Source: Streptomyces sp. NBC_00425 (GTDB taxonomy: Bacteria; Actinomycetota; Actinomycetes; Streptomycetales; Streptomycetaceae). Taken from it: a stretch of 64,000 nt of DNA. The first letter of the stretch is position 1; every line of letters starts with the position of its first letter. Of the stretch, positions 28,573-37,039 are shown in pieces. The translations under genes were made by a program, and so were the position numbers. The stretch is taken from contig NZ_CP107928.1 in NCBI RefSeq assembly GCF_036030735.1, positions 124,001 through 188,000 on the forward strand. Reading direction: 5' to 3'. The notes under the pieces are model-generated. The model did not search any database, was not told the origin of the DNA, and worked only from the letters and a program-made list of their open reading frames with translations.

Positions 28573-29007
28573 TCCTGCCCGTCCACGGATGATCGCACCC
28601 CAGTGTGGTCCGCCGGTGCGTGGACGAGCGGTTCACGGCGCGGGCGACTTCGCCTGCTGACCGATGCTCACCGCCCAATGGGACCCCTGCCGTGCGTCGG
28701 CTGGGGTCCCCCCAGTTGTGGCCCTGCACGGGGGGCAACGGTCGCGCGGTCGGCCGCCCAGGGCGACGAAGTGCGGGTCCGGCTGGTCATGGGCGGGCAG
28801 GGTGTCAGCGGACGACGCAGCGTAGAAGCCGGCGAACCAGTTCCGTACGTCGGGCTCGATCTCCGACTCGGCGCGGCCGGGTTCATGGAATCAGGAGACG
28901 TAGAACTCCTGCTCGGGGCCGCCGATCCGGCCGAAGACGTCGGCGGGTCGGGGGCCGCCGGGCGGCGCGTAGGGGACGCTCGTCGGAGCACGTCCTCCAC
29001 TGCGGGT
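28573..29007. other. Intergenic region without a supported gene
   Basis: Between the convergent GH62 and HTH genes. A short minus-strand stretch near 28740-28870 (PDVRNWFAGFYAASSADTLP) has some protein character but is bounded by stops; at most it is a gene remnant. Confidence 0.35.
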
Positions 29008-29835
29008 TCACGGAGTTCCCACGTCCTCGGCGGTCATTGCCAGCAGGACCAGCGAGTCGTGCTCGGCCGTGCCGGGCCGGGCCTGGTAGATCAGCAAGCG
29101 CTGGCCCTCGCCAGCAGGGCTGAGCACCTCGTTTGCGAGGGTCAGCGAGCCGATCACCGGGTGCCGGAACGCGGTCTCACCAGCGCGCTTGACCCAAACC
29201 TCGTGCCGGCGCCACAGAGCGGCGAACTCGTCGCTGGCCGCTGCCAGTTCGGCGACCAGCGCGGCAGTCCGCTCCGGGGCGGTCAGTTCGGCGGTGTGCA
29301 GGTGCGCGACACAGTTACGTGCCACCCGGTCCCAGTCGGCGAAAAGGGTCCGCGCGGCCGCATGCAGGAACGTGAACCGAATCGTGTTGCGCTGTGCGGG
29401 CGGCCAGTCGCCGAGCCCGGGCATCAGCGCAAGGCCCTCCGGATTCGAGGCCAGCACGTCGTTGACATCGTCCAGTACGTACGCCGGGCTGGGCCGGACC
29501 GACTCCAGCAGCAGCCGCAGGCCAGGGCTGGCCGGCCGCGGGTCGGCTGGACGGCGGCGCGGTGTCCGCCCGGCGACCTGGTCGGCGAGGCCGAGCAAGT
29601 GGGAGTGCTCGTCGGCGGTGAGCCGCAGGGCCCGGGCCAACGCGCCCAGTACCGCGTCGCTGGGCGCGCTCTCCCGCCCCTGCTCGATCCGGATGTAGTA
29701 GTCCACGCTCACGCCGGCCAGCGCCGCCAACTCCTCTCGCCGCAGCCCGGGTGTGCGCCGGGCGCCCGGCCCGGTGGGCAGCCCGACGTCGGCGGGGCCG
29801 ATCCGCCCGCGCCGGATCCGAAGGAAGTCGGCCAT
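29008..29835 (-). CDS. XRE-family HTH regulator with MmyB-like ligand domain
   Basis: 275 residues from ATG at 29835. N-terminal Cro/CI HTH: ADFLRIRRGRI, RTPGLRREELAALAGVSVDYYIRIEQGR, VLGALARALRLTADE. The C-terminal half is the MmyB-like domain that binds fatty-acid-like ligands (PAYVLDDVNDVLASN, RFTFLHAAARTLFADWD, FRHPVIGSLTLANEVLS). Members usually control the divergent oxidoreductase gene; here an SDR gene starts 111 bp away in the opposite direction, so that is the likely target. Confidence 0.9.
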   Translation of the reverse strand: MADFLRIRRGRIGPADVGLPTGPGARRTPGLRREELAALAGVSVDYYIRIEQGRESAPSDAVLGALARALRLTADEHSHLLGLADQVAGRTPRRRPADPRPASPGLRLLLESVRPSPAYVLDDVNDVLASNPEGLALMPGLGDWPPAQRNTIRFTFLHAAARTLFADWDRVARNCVAHLHTAELTAPERTAALVAELAAASDEFAALWRRHEVWVKRAGETAFRHPVIGSLTLANEVLSPAGEGQRLLIYQARPGTAEHDSLVLLAMTAEDVGTP

Positions 29836-29946
29836 AGCGTTCACGGCTTCGAGTCTGCCACCGACCGATGCCTTCCTGGGTGGCCGTGGCACACCCAGGA
29901 ATCCCACGGCCTTCCCGGAACCGGCCCGGCGGCGCAGCCTCGCATC

Positions 29947-30660
29947 ATGACTGACGCGATCATCATCGGTGGCGGATCCGGCATGGGCCTCGCCCTGGCC
30001 CGCACTCTGCTCGCCGAGAACATGAATGTGACGATCGTCGGCCGATCCGCGGACCGGCTCGCGACGGCCCGGGCAGAACTGGAACGCCCCGGCCACCGGA
30101 AAATCACCACAATCACGGCCGACATGGGGCGGGAGGAGGACGTGGCCGAGCTGTTCGCCCAGGTGGAGCGCGTGGAGCACGTGGCGGTCACCGCTGCGGA
30201 CGCGACCGGTGTGTACGGGCGGACCGCCGACGTCACCACCGCGACCGCACGGGCCATCATCGAAACCAAGCTGCTCGGTGCCTGGCTGGTCGGCAAACAC
30301 GCGACCGGACGAGTCACCGGCTCGATCACCTATACCTCGGGCATCAACGCCTACCGGCCGAACGGGTCGAACACCATCATGGCCGCGGCCAACGGCGCGC
30401 TCGCGTCACTGGCGTATGGGCTGGCGATCGAACTGGCCCCCGTGCGAGTGAACGTCATCTCCCCCGGCTGGGTGGACACCCCCATCTGGGACCAACTCGG
30501 CATGGATAAACAAGCAGCCTTCGCCGAGCTGGCCGCACGACTCCCGGCACGCCGCGTCGGCACCCCCGACGACATCGCGCAGGCATTCCTGTCGGTGATA
30601 GGCAATGGATTCATCACCGGGACCGTCCTGCACATCGATGGAGGACACCGCATCACCTGA
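29947..30660 (+). CDS. Atypical short-chain dehydrogenase/reductase
   Basis: 237 residues from ATG at 29947. Rossmann nucleotide site GGGSGMGLALA at the N-terminus. The segment after the conserved Ser (YTSGINAYRPNG, then TIMAAANGALASL) has no Tyr-x3-Lys at the canonical spacing, and VRVNVISPGWVDTPIWD follows. Loss of the catalytic Tyr/Lys is seen in a recurrent actinobacterial SDR subgroup, so a dehydrogenase role is uncertain. It is divergent from, and probably controlled by, the MmyB-type regulator. Confidence 0.88.
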   Translation: MTDAIIIGGGSGMGLALARTLLAENMNVTIVGRSADRLATARAELERPGHRKITTITADMGREEDVAELFAQVERVEHVAVTAADATGVYGRTADVTTATARAIIETKLLGAWLVGKHATGRVTGSITYTSGINAYRPNGSNTIMAAANGALASLAYGLAIELAPVRVNVISPGWVDTPIWDQLGMDKQAAFAELAARLPARRVGTPDDIAQAFLSVIGNGFITGTVLHIDGGHRIT

Positions 30661-30693
30661 TCCGGGTACCGAGGCGCCCGGCGCCAGCGCCCC

Positions 30694-30906
30694 TCACCCG
30701 ACCAGGCCGGTAGTGGTCGCGGCCTGGCGGCGGGCGAATTCGCGGACGCAGGCCTGCCGGCGGGCGCGCACGGCGCCTTCCAGGCGCTGGGCAAGGTCGG
30801 CGCGGGGCCGGCGGATCTGGCGCTCGATGTATCGCTCGACGGTGTGCTGCGGAATACCGAGAGCGTCGGCGGCCCTGTCCTGATCGAGGGCGCAGCCGCG
30901 CGCTCG
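30694..30906 (-). pseudogene. Fragment resembling the telomere terminal protein gene tpg
   Basis: Read on the minus strand: ALGIPQHTVERYIERQIRRP, RADLAQRLEGAVRAR and RRQAATTTGLVG, then a stop. This matches the HTH-like core of Streptomyces Tpg proteins (LGVSxRTVERYxxGxxxxP, then a QAATTTG-type segment). The N-terminal and the C-terminal half with the priming region are missing. Tpg caps the ends of linear Streptomyces replicons, so this is a relic of a telomere-maintenance gene. The assignment is from memory of the family, not from a search. Confidence 0.55.
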
Positions 30907-31143
30907 CTACTCGGGGTGGCGGACCGCCTTCTTCACTTCGAGCTCCACGCCGGCCCGCATCACACCCTGCTCTTTCGCGTGTACGGTGACTGCGCCCTGC
31001 ACGTCTTGGGCGAGGTCGCGCCATACCTGCCATGCGGCCTCGTAAGCGGCCGGGTCGCCCTTGGTACGTAGGGCTTGTGCGGTCGCGTGCGCCTGGTCGG
31101 CGCCGCGTTGCTTCTCCACGAGTTCTTCGAAGGTGTGTGCCAC
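30907..31143 (-). CDS. Small hypothetical protein of the type found on actinomycete plasmids and integrative elements
   Basis: 78 residues, ATG at 31143 (MAHTFEELVEKQRGADQAH). Predicted fully helical: AYEAAWQVWRDLAQDVQGAV, then HAKEQGVMRAGVELEVKKAVRHPE. I recall similar short proteins next to plasmid-borne genes in Streptomyces; function unknown. Directly followed, in the same frame after its TAG, by the tpg-like fragment. Confidence 0.65.
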   Translation of the reverse strand: MAHTFEELVEKQRGADQAHATAQALRTKGDPAAYEAAWQVWRDLAQDVQGAVTVHAKEQGVMRAGVELEVKKAVRHPE

Positions 31144-31189
31144 ATACGGACCCTAAGCCGTGCACGACTGGGCCCCTCCCCGCGACGTG

Positions 31190-31576
31190 CGCATCAGCCT
31201 CCAAGAACACCAGATAGACCAGAAGTCGGCGTTCCGTAGTGGGTGGGATTCCCTGCAAGGTCATCTGCGCCCCCGCAGGAGGCCCGGGGCACCATCGTGT
31301 CCGCGACCGGGCCCGGTAAGACGATCACCACCTGCCGCGTGCCCGGTGGAGTGCTTCCCCGGCGGCCGGATCCTCGTGACCGTACCGACCCTGGACCTGC
31401 TCGTGCAGACCGCCCACGCGTGGCGGGCGGTGGGCCACCGCTTCTCCGTGGTCGCGGTGTGCTCGCGAAACGAACTCGAGGTGCGCACCACGACCGACCC
31501 GATCCAACTCGCCCGGTGGGCCACGCCCGGGCCGGTCATCGTGTTCGCCACGTACGCCTCTCTCGTGGACCGCTAG
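31190..31576 (+). pseudogene. Fragment of a DEAD/DEAH-type helicase, telomere- or plasmid-associated type
   Basis: A degraded Walker A (TIVSATGPGKTITTCR; normally GTGKT, so one Gly is Pro) is followed in another frame by ECFPGGRILVTVPTLDLLVQ, AHAWRAVGHRFSVVAVCS, RTTTDPIQLARWA and VIVFATYASLVDR, ending at a TAG. This is the first RecA-like domain of large helicases that recur near ends of Streptomyces linear replicons. The frame change and loss of the other two thirds make it a relic. Confidence 0.65.
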
Positions 31577-31614
31577 GACTTCGACTGCCGTTGCACGCGG
31601 GGACGCCGGTGCAT

Positions 31615-31919
31615 CCACCGACATCCAGCGCTCGACGGTCCCGGACGTCCTGCGCAGCCCGGGAAAGCCGCTGGACGGCGAGGCCCGTGCCGACATGGAG
31701 GCACGATTGGGGGCGGACTCCTCGGATGTGCGCGTCCATGACGACGGGGCCGCCCAGCGCTCCGCGGCGGAGGTCGGCGCGCACGCCTAGACGTCGGGCA
31801 GCCATGTCGTCATCGGCCGGGACGGGGCGGACCGGCACACGCTGGCCCACGAGTTGACCCACGTCATCCAGCAACGCTCCGGTCCCGTGGCGGGCGCCGA
31901 CAACGGCAGCGGACTGCGC
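31615..31919 (+). pseudogene. DUF4157-domain fragment with internal stop
   Basis: IQRSTVPDVLRSPGKPLDGE, ARADMEARLGADSSDVRVHDD and AAEVGAHA, then a TAG (31788-31790), then TSGSHVVIGRDG and TLAHELTHVIQQR. The HELTH zinc motif and the whole pattern are those of DUF4157 proteins, which in Streptomyces often accompany contractile injection systems. Residues after about GADNGSGLR are replaced by CstA sequence, so the gene is both nonsense-interrupted and truncated. Confidence 0.72.
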
Positions 31920-32696
31920 TCCGGCGGCGCGCCGACGCTGGCGGTCGGCATGTCGGAGATCTTCTCCGGCGTCTTCGGCGGCACGGCCATGAAGGCGTTC
32001 TGGTACCACTTCGCGATCATGTTCGAGGCGCTGTTCATCCTGACCACGGTGGACGCCGGCACCCGGGTCGGCCGCTTCATGCTCCAGGACATGCTCGGCA
32101 ACGCCTGGAAGCCGATCGGGCGGGTCAATTGGAAGCCCGGCATCCGTCTCTGCAGCGCCCTGGTCGTTGCCGCCTGGGGCTACTTCCTCTACACCGGCGC
32201 CACCGACCCGCTCGGCGGCATCAACCAGCTCTTCCCGCTCTTCGGCATCGCCAACCAGCTCCTGGCCGCCATCGCCCTCGCCGTCTGCACGACGGTCCTG
32301 ATCAAGTCCGGGCGGCTGCGCTGGGCCTGGGTCACCGGGATTCCGCTCGCCCGGGTCACCGCCGTCACCTTCACCGCCGGCTGGCAGAAGATCTTCTCCG
32401 ACGACCCCAAGGTCGGCTTCTTCGCCCAGCGCGCCAAGTACGCCGACGCGATCGACGCGGGACAGGTCCTCGCGCCCGCCAAGACCCTCGACGACATGCA
32501 CACCGTCGTCACCAACTCCACCGTCGACGGCGTCCTCATCACTCTGTTCCTACTGCTCGTCGCGACCGTCATCGGCAACGCGGCGATGGTGAGCCTCCGA
32601 GCTGTGCGGTCGCCGGGCGCGCTGCCGACGAGCGAGGCACCGTACGTCGAGTCCCGCATCGACGCGGCACCGGAGCTGGTGGAGGCGGCGAGGTGA
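31920..32696 (+). pseudogene. 3' portion of a carbon-starvation protein CstA gene, fused to the DUF4157 fragment
   Basis: About 258 residues of the CstA C-terminus: GGAPTLAVGMSEIFSGVF, FWYHFAIMFEALFILTTVDA, GTRVGRFMLQDMLGN, GGINQLFPLFGIANQLLAAI, and a further hydrophobic segment LITLFLLLVATVIGNAAM. CstA is a peptide/pyruvate transporter of roughly 700 residues, so the N-terminal 60 percent is missing. The join with the DUF4157 fragment near 31920 keeps the frame. The last base pairs overlap ybdD (GTGA), as in an intact cstA-ybdD operon. Confidence 0.85.
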
Positions 32697-32881
32697 GGGT
32701 TCGTGCCTGGATACGAGCGGTGGGCTGGTACCTCCGGGAACTGACAGGGGAGACCGAGTACGACCGCTATTGCGAGCGCCACCTGCGCCACCACCCGCTC
32801 GCACCCGTTCCGACCCGCCGCGAGTATCAGGTGCTGCGGACCCTGCACCGGGAGACCCATCCGCAGGGACGCTGCTGCTGA
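32693..32881 (+). CDS. YbdD/YjiX (DUF466) family small protein
   Basis: 62 residues. GTG overlaps the CstA stop as GTGA. WIRAVGWYLRELTGETEYDR and a C-terminal TRREYQVLRTLHRETHPQGRCC are characteristic. YbdD acts with CstA in pyruvate/peptide uptake in enterobacteria; with cstA truncated here, its role is doubtful. Confidence 0.85.
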   Translation: MRVRAWIRAVGWYLRELTGETEYDRYCERHLRHHPLAPVPTRREYQVLRTLHRETHPQGRCC

Positions 32882-33025
32882 CAACGGGGACGCCGGATGC
32901 CGGCGCCCCCGCAACTGCAGAGGATTGTGGTCCAGTGCAAGCGGTATGCGCCCAGCAGCACTAGATGATCGATTCCAAGGGGTCAGCGGTCGCATCTTGA
33001 TCTCAACCACACTTGAGGTTGGATC

Positions 33026-33439
33026 ATGCTCGGCATGGACACGGAATCCACGGCGCACGCCGCAGACATTGAAGCCATCCGGCAGGTCGTTGCCGCCGTC
33101 GAGCACTCCCAGCAGCACAAGGACCCCGACGAATTCCTGGCCCTCTTCCGGCCCGAGGCGGTCTGGACCACAGCCCACGGCAAGGTTCTCATCGGCCTCG
33201 ATGCGATCTCCGAGTTCACCCGTAAGGTGCTCCCTGCGGCCGACTGGGACGGCGCGGTCACCTACGAGGTGGTCCACGTGCTCTTCATCCGCTCTGACGT
33301 TGCGGCAGTCAAAGTTCGTCAACGTTACCTGGCCTCGGACGACGAGAGCGAGGGTGCGCCGCTTTACGTGATGACCAAGCAGGACGACGGCCGCTGGCTG
33401 CTGACTGCCTGCCAGAACACGGCGGTCGTCGCCGACTGA
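33026..33439 (+). CDS. SgcJ/EcaC-family NTF2-like protein (SnoaL-type)
   Basis: 137 residues. ATG at 33026 with GAGG seven bases upstream; an alternative ATG lies at 33035. The pattern ADIEAIRQVVAAVEHSQQHKD, EFLALFRPEAVWTTAHGKVL, AISEFTRKVLPAAD and VMTKQDDGRWLLTACQNTAV fits the SgcJ/EcaC group of NTF2-like folds, known from antibiotic clusters and as stand-alone proteins of uncertain function. No partner genes lie nearby. Confidence 0.82.
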   Translation: MLGMDTESTAHAADIEAIRQVVAAVEHSQQHKDPDEFLALFRPEAVWTTAHGKVLIGLDAISEFTRKVLPAADWDGAVTYEVVHVLFIRSDVAAVKVRQRYLASDDESEGAPLYVMTKQDDGRWLLTACQNTAVVAD

Positions 33440-33679
33440 CGATTCGGGCGGATTGACTGCGCGAAGAGGCGAGAGTGTCCAACGCCAGTGTGTGAAGACA
33501 GAGTTGGACACCCTCGCCACCGCACTCTATGGCCGGCGAGCGGGCCCGCTTCTGGGTGGTCGCCGCCGGACCGTCCGACGGCATCGCCTTCCACATCATC
33601 GGCACCGTCTTTGACACCGCGACCACGACATGCGCCACGCCGAGGCCGGCGCGCACGGCATGGTACAGGTGAGCGGCTG
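33440..33679. other. Short spacer, no supported gene
   Basis: Contains no recognisable protein frame. It separates the SnoaL-like gene from a broken membrane gene. Confidence 0.4.
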
Positions 33680-34236
33680 ATGGACACCGTCGACTGGTGG
33701 TCCCTGGTGCGGTTCGCGCACGCGGCCGACCCCGCCATGTGGGTCGGCGGCCAAATGGCGCTCTCCATGGTGATCCTGCCGCTGCCCCGTCACCTGCTGG
33801 CCTACGGGGCCGTTCGCCAGCACATTCACATGCTGCGGACCGGTGAGGTTCCCAGCCAGCGGGCGGCCACGACGAGTCAGTAGGTCGGTGGCGCTCAGCG
33901 CGGAAGCCGACGCCCTCCCGGAGGCCAAGGACCGCTGCACCGCGGCAGCCGGCCACCGCTTCGGCATGCTGACGCAATGGTGTTCCTGCCCGTCCAGCTG
34001 GCCACCGGCTGGGCCATGGCCTGGCACCGAGGCGTCACCTGGGCCTCCCCGAACCCGGCTACGGCCGCACGCTGGCGACCAAACTCGCCCTGTTCGTCCT
34101 CGTCATGCTCGCCGCCGCCGGACACGAACTCGCCCACTCCAAGAACCGCGCCGACCTGGCCCGGGCCCTGCCGGTCGTCTCCCTCATCGGCTCTCTGGAC
34201 GTCGTCCTGCTCGCCACGGCCCTGCCCGCCACCTGA
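33680..34236 (+). pseudogene. Broken CopD-like or DUF2269-like integral membrane protein gene
   Basis: Begins MDTVDWWSLVRFAHAADPAM, WVGGQMALSMVILPL (33680 frame). Similarity then resumes in other frames: GHRFGMLT near 33955, VFLPVQLATGWAMAWHRGVT near 33985, and LATKLALFVLVMLAAAGHEL to VVSLIGSLDVVLLATALPAT, ending at 34236. The hydrophobic segments and HAA/AMWVGG motifs fit the CopD-type family of four-helix membrane proteins. At least three frame changes mean it is not expressed as one protein. Confidence 0.7.
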
Positions 34237-34344
34237 CTGTCGGCGCGACGGACAGGAGGAGGCAGCGTGCGCGCCCGAACCTTGCCGGACGCAGCCACCG
34301 CGGTCCGGGAATCCGGTGCCGGACACGCCGGATAGCCTGGCGGG

Positions 34345-34704
34345 ATGATCGAGAATCTTCCTCCCTGTCCGAAGTGCTCCTGCGACTACACCTACGAGAT
34401 GAACGCCCTGGTGGTCTGCCCCGAGTGCGGCCACGAGTGGGTTCCCACCGAGAGCGTCGCCGAAAGCGGGGAGACCGTCGGGGAGCGCGTCGTGAAGGAC
34501 TCCGTGGGCAATGTGCTGCAGGACGGCGACACGGTCGTCGTCGTCAAGGCGCTCAAGGTCAAGGGCAGTTCCTCGGGGATCAGGGCTGGAACGAAGGTCC
34601 GCAACATCCGGCTGGTGGACGGGGTGGACGGGCATGACATCGACTGCAAGGTCGAGGGTTTCGGGGCGATGCAGCTGAAGTCGAGCGTGGTCAAGAAGGG
34701 CTGA
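34345..34704 (+). CDS. YjdM/PhnA family zinc-ribbon protein
   Basis: 119 residues. An N-terminal zinc ribbon with two CxxC pairs (PPCPKCSCDYTYE and VCPECGHEW) is followed by the PhnA-type SH3-like domain: KDSVGNVLQDGDTVVVVKAL, VKGSSSGIRAGTKVRNIRLV, HDIDCKVEGFG. The family is named from the phosphonate operon but is not required for phosphonate use; function unknown. Single gene. Confidence 0.92.
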   Translation: MIENLPPCPKCSCDYTYEMNALVVCPECGHEWVPTESVAESGETVGERVVKDSVGNVLQDGDTVVVVKALKVKGSSSGIRAGTKVRNIRLVDGVDGHDIDCKVEGFGAMQLKSSVVKKG

Positions 34705-34881
34705 TCCGGCCGAATCGCCCCTCGGTCCGTTGAGGGCGGAGACCTGCGCGGCAATCTCATGCAGAATTGCAAAATTTCGCAATTGGTTAGATGCTGTGTT
34801 TGTTGTGCTTGCAGGTAGATGCGGGCGCAGCCTGTCGTCTCTGCTCCCGGTGGGCGGGTCTGCAAGGGAGGTCGAGGGGTC

Positions 34882-35223
34882 GTGTCCGTTCCGCTGTACC
34901 AAGCCAAGGCCGAGTTCTTCCGCATGCTGGGGCATCCGGTACGCATACGGGTTCTGGAGCTGCTGCAGGACGGGCCGACGTCAGTGAGGGACCTGCTGGC
35001 CGCCATCGAGGTGGAGCCTTCCGGCCTGTCGCAGCAACTGGCGGTGCTGCGCCGTTCGGGGATCGTTACCGCGACCCGGGAGGGCTCGACGGTCGTCTAC
35101 GAGCTGGCCGGCGGGGACGTGGCCGACCTGATGAAGGCCGCGCGGCGGATTCTGACCGAGATGCTGTCCGGGCAGGGCAAGCTGCTCGCGGAGCTGCGGG
35201 AAACCGAGGTCCCCGCGCGATGA
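34882..35223 (+). CDS. ArsR-family regulator, copy 1, operon with SulP transporter
   Basis: 113 residues from GTG at 34882. Winged helix: SVPLYQAKAEFFRMLGHPVR, IRVLELLQDGPTSVRDLLAA, SGLSQQLAVLRRSGIVTATR. It contains no cysteine, so the classical thiolate metal or sulfide sensing sites of ArsR, CadC or BigR are absent. The stop overlaps the SulP ATG (ATGA), so it is co-translated with the transporter and probably regulates it. Copies 2 and 3 lie about 3 and 4 kb downstream. The DNA before it (near 34755-34800) is AT-rich and likely holds the promoter. Confidence 0.9.
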   Translation: MSVPLYQAKAEFFRMLGHPVRIRVLELLQDGPTSVRDLLAAIEVEPSGLSQQLAVLRRSGIVTATREGSTVVYELAGGDVADLMKAARRILTEMLSGQGKLLAELRETEVPAR

Positions 35224-36941
35224 GCTCGCAGATCAGCCGGGTCTGGGCCTGGATCGCCGCGCTGTCGCCGACCCGCGCCGATCTGGCGGAGATGCGCCGC
35301 GATCCGCGTCGGGACCTGTTGGCGGGGCTGACCGTGGCCGTCGTGGCGCTGCCGCTCGCCCTCGGCTTCGGCGTCTCGTCCGGCCTGGGCGCCGAGGCGG
35401 GCCTTGCGACCGCCGTGGTCGCGGGGGCGCTCGCCGCGCTCTTCGGGGGATCGAACCTTCAGGTGTCCGGCCCGACCGGTGCCATGACGGTGGTCCTGGT
35501 CCCCATCGTGGCCGAGCACGGGCCGTCGGGCGTCCTGACGGTCGGCGTGATGGCCGGCGTGCTGCTGGTGGCGCTGGCCGCGCTGAGGGCCGGCCGCTCC
35601 ATGCGGTACATCCCCGCCCCCGTGGTCGAAGGCTTCACCCTCGGCATCGCCTGCGTGATCGGCCTGCAGCAGGTCCCGAACGCCCTCGGCGTGGCCAAGC
35701 CCGAGGGCGACCGGGTGCTGGTGGTGACCTGGCGGGCGGTCGAGGAGTTCGTCCGGTCCCCAAACTGGACCGCTGTCGGCCTCGCCGCCGCCGTCGCGGC
35801 GGCCATGCTGGCGGGGGCGCGGTGGCGGCCGACGGTTCCGTTCTCCATCCTGGCCGTCATCGCCGCGACCGTGGTCGCGCGAGCCGCCGGGCTGGACGCG
35901 GCGAAGCCGATCGGCGACCTGCCTCGCGGCCTGCCCGCGCCCACGTTGTCCTTCCTGGACCCGGGCGCTCTGGGTTCCCTGCTCGCCCCGGCCGTGGCGG
36001 TCGCCTCCCTGGCCGCCCTGGAGTCCCTGCTGTCCGCCTCGGTCGCCGACGGCATGACGGTCGGCCAGCGACACGACCCGGACCGGGAGCTGTTCGGTCA
36101 GGGCCTGGCGAACATCTTCGCCCCGCTCTTCGGCGGCGTCCCCGCCACCGGCGCGATCGCCCGCACCGCGGTCAACGTCCGCACCGGCGCGAGCTCCCGC
36201 CTCGCCGCACTCACCCACGCTGCGATCCTCGCGGGGATCGTCTTCGCCGCCGCCCCCCTGGTCTCGATGATCCCGCTTGCCGCTCTCGCCGGTGTCCTGC
36301 TGGCCACCGCAGTGCGCATGGTCGAGGTCGGCTCGCTGAGGGCCATGACGAAGGCAACCCGTTCCGACGCCCTGATCCTCGTCCTCACCGCCGTCGCCAC
36401 CCTGGCCCTGGACCTCGTGTACGCCGTCATCATCGGCCTGGGCGTCGCGGGCGCCCTCGCTCTGCGGGCGGTGGCACAGGAGGCCCGCTTCGACCAGGTG
36501 CCGCTCGACCGGGGCGACCACAGTGCCGAGGAGCACGCCCTGCTGGGCGAGCACATCGTCGCCTACCGCATCGACGGCCCGCTGTTCTTCGCCGCCGCGC
36601 ACCGCTTCCTGTTGGAGCTGACCGAGGTCGCCGACGTCCGGGTCGTCATCCTGCGTCTGTCCCGGGTGTCGACGATGGACGCCACCGGCGCCCTCGTCCT
36701 GAAGGACGCGGTGGAGAAGCTGCGCCACCGCGGCATCGTCGTCCTCGCCTCCGGGATCCGCCCCGGCCAGCGCCGGGTCCTGGACTCCGTCGGCGCACTG
36801 GACCTGCTGCGGCACGAGGGCCGGGAGTACGCCACCACCCCCGAGGCGATCCACGCCGCCCGCGACCACCTGCAGAGAGCCGGAGTCCTCCCCGCCCTTC
36901 TTGCCCAGAAGTCCCGAACCCTGAGCGAGGAAGCCCTGTGA
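35220..36941 (+). CDS. SulP-family anion transporter with STAS domain
   Basis: 573 residues. About ten to twelve transmembrane segments, starting LLAGLTVAVVALPLALGFGV, then the SulP signature region LFGGSNLQVSGPTGAMTVVL and FTLGIACVIGLQQVPNAL. Residues about 450-560 form a cytosolic STAS domain (IDGPLFFAAAHRFLLEL, VVILRLSRVSTMDATGALVL). SulP proteins carry sulfate, bicarbonate or other anions; the substrate is not readable from sequence. Overlaps the ArsR gene upstream by 4 bases and a tiny ORF downstream by 4 bases. Confidence 0.95.
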   Translation: MSSQISRVWAWIAALSPTRADLAEMRRDPRRDLLAGLTVAVVALPLALGFGVSSGLGAEAGLATAVVAGALAALFGGSNLQVSGPTGAMTVVLVPIVAEHGPSGVLTVGVMAGVLLVALAALRAGRSMRYIPAPVVEGFTLGIACVIGLQQVPNALGVAKPEGDRVLVVTWRAVEEFVRSPNWTAVGLAAAVAAAMLAGARWRPTVPFSILAVIAATVVARAAGLDAAKPIGDLPRGLPAPTLSFLDPGALGSLLAPAVAVASLAALESLLSASVADGMTVGQRHDPDRELFGQGLANIFAPLFGGVPATGAIARTAVNVRTGASSRLAALTHAAILAGIVFAAAPLVSMIPLAALAGVLLATAVRMVEVGSLRAMTKATRSDALILVLTAVATLALDLVYAVIIGLGVAGALALRAVAQEARFDQVPLDRGDHSAEEHALLGEHIVAYRIDGPLFFAAAHRFLLELTEVADVRVVILRLSRVSTMDATGALVLKDAVEKLRHRGIVVLASGIRPGQRRVLDSVGALDLLRHEGREYATTPEAIHAARDHLQRAGVLPALLAQKSRTLSEEAL

Positions 36942-37036
36942 CGAGCACTGCCGTCGCCACCCCCCGTACGGCCGAGTTCCCCGGCGTGGAGGCCCTTTGG
37001 CTGTTGGAATGCGCCTCCCCCGGCGCGGAGGCGTGA
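36938..37036 (+). CDS. Possible 32-residue coupled peptide
   Basis: GTG overlaps the SulP stop as GTGA and the frame ends three bases before the ATPase ATG at 37040. MTSTAVATPRTAEFPGVEAL then WLLECASPGAEA. No family recognised. The two tight junctions suggest a translated spacer that couples the transporter and ATPase genes. Confidence 0.4.
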   Translation: MTSTAVATPRTAEFPGVEALWLLECASPGAEA

Positions 37037-37039
37037 GCA

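Noticed and set aside
28603..29946. Long upstream extension of the SDR frame
   Set aside because: Runs antisense through the MmyB-type regulator; the GGGSGMG motif follows directly after the ATG at 29947.
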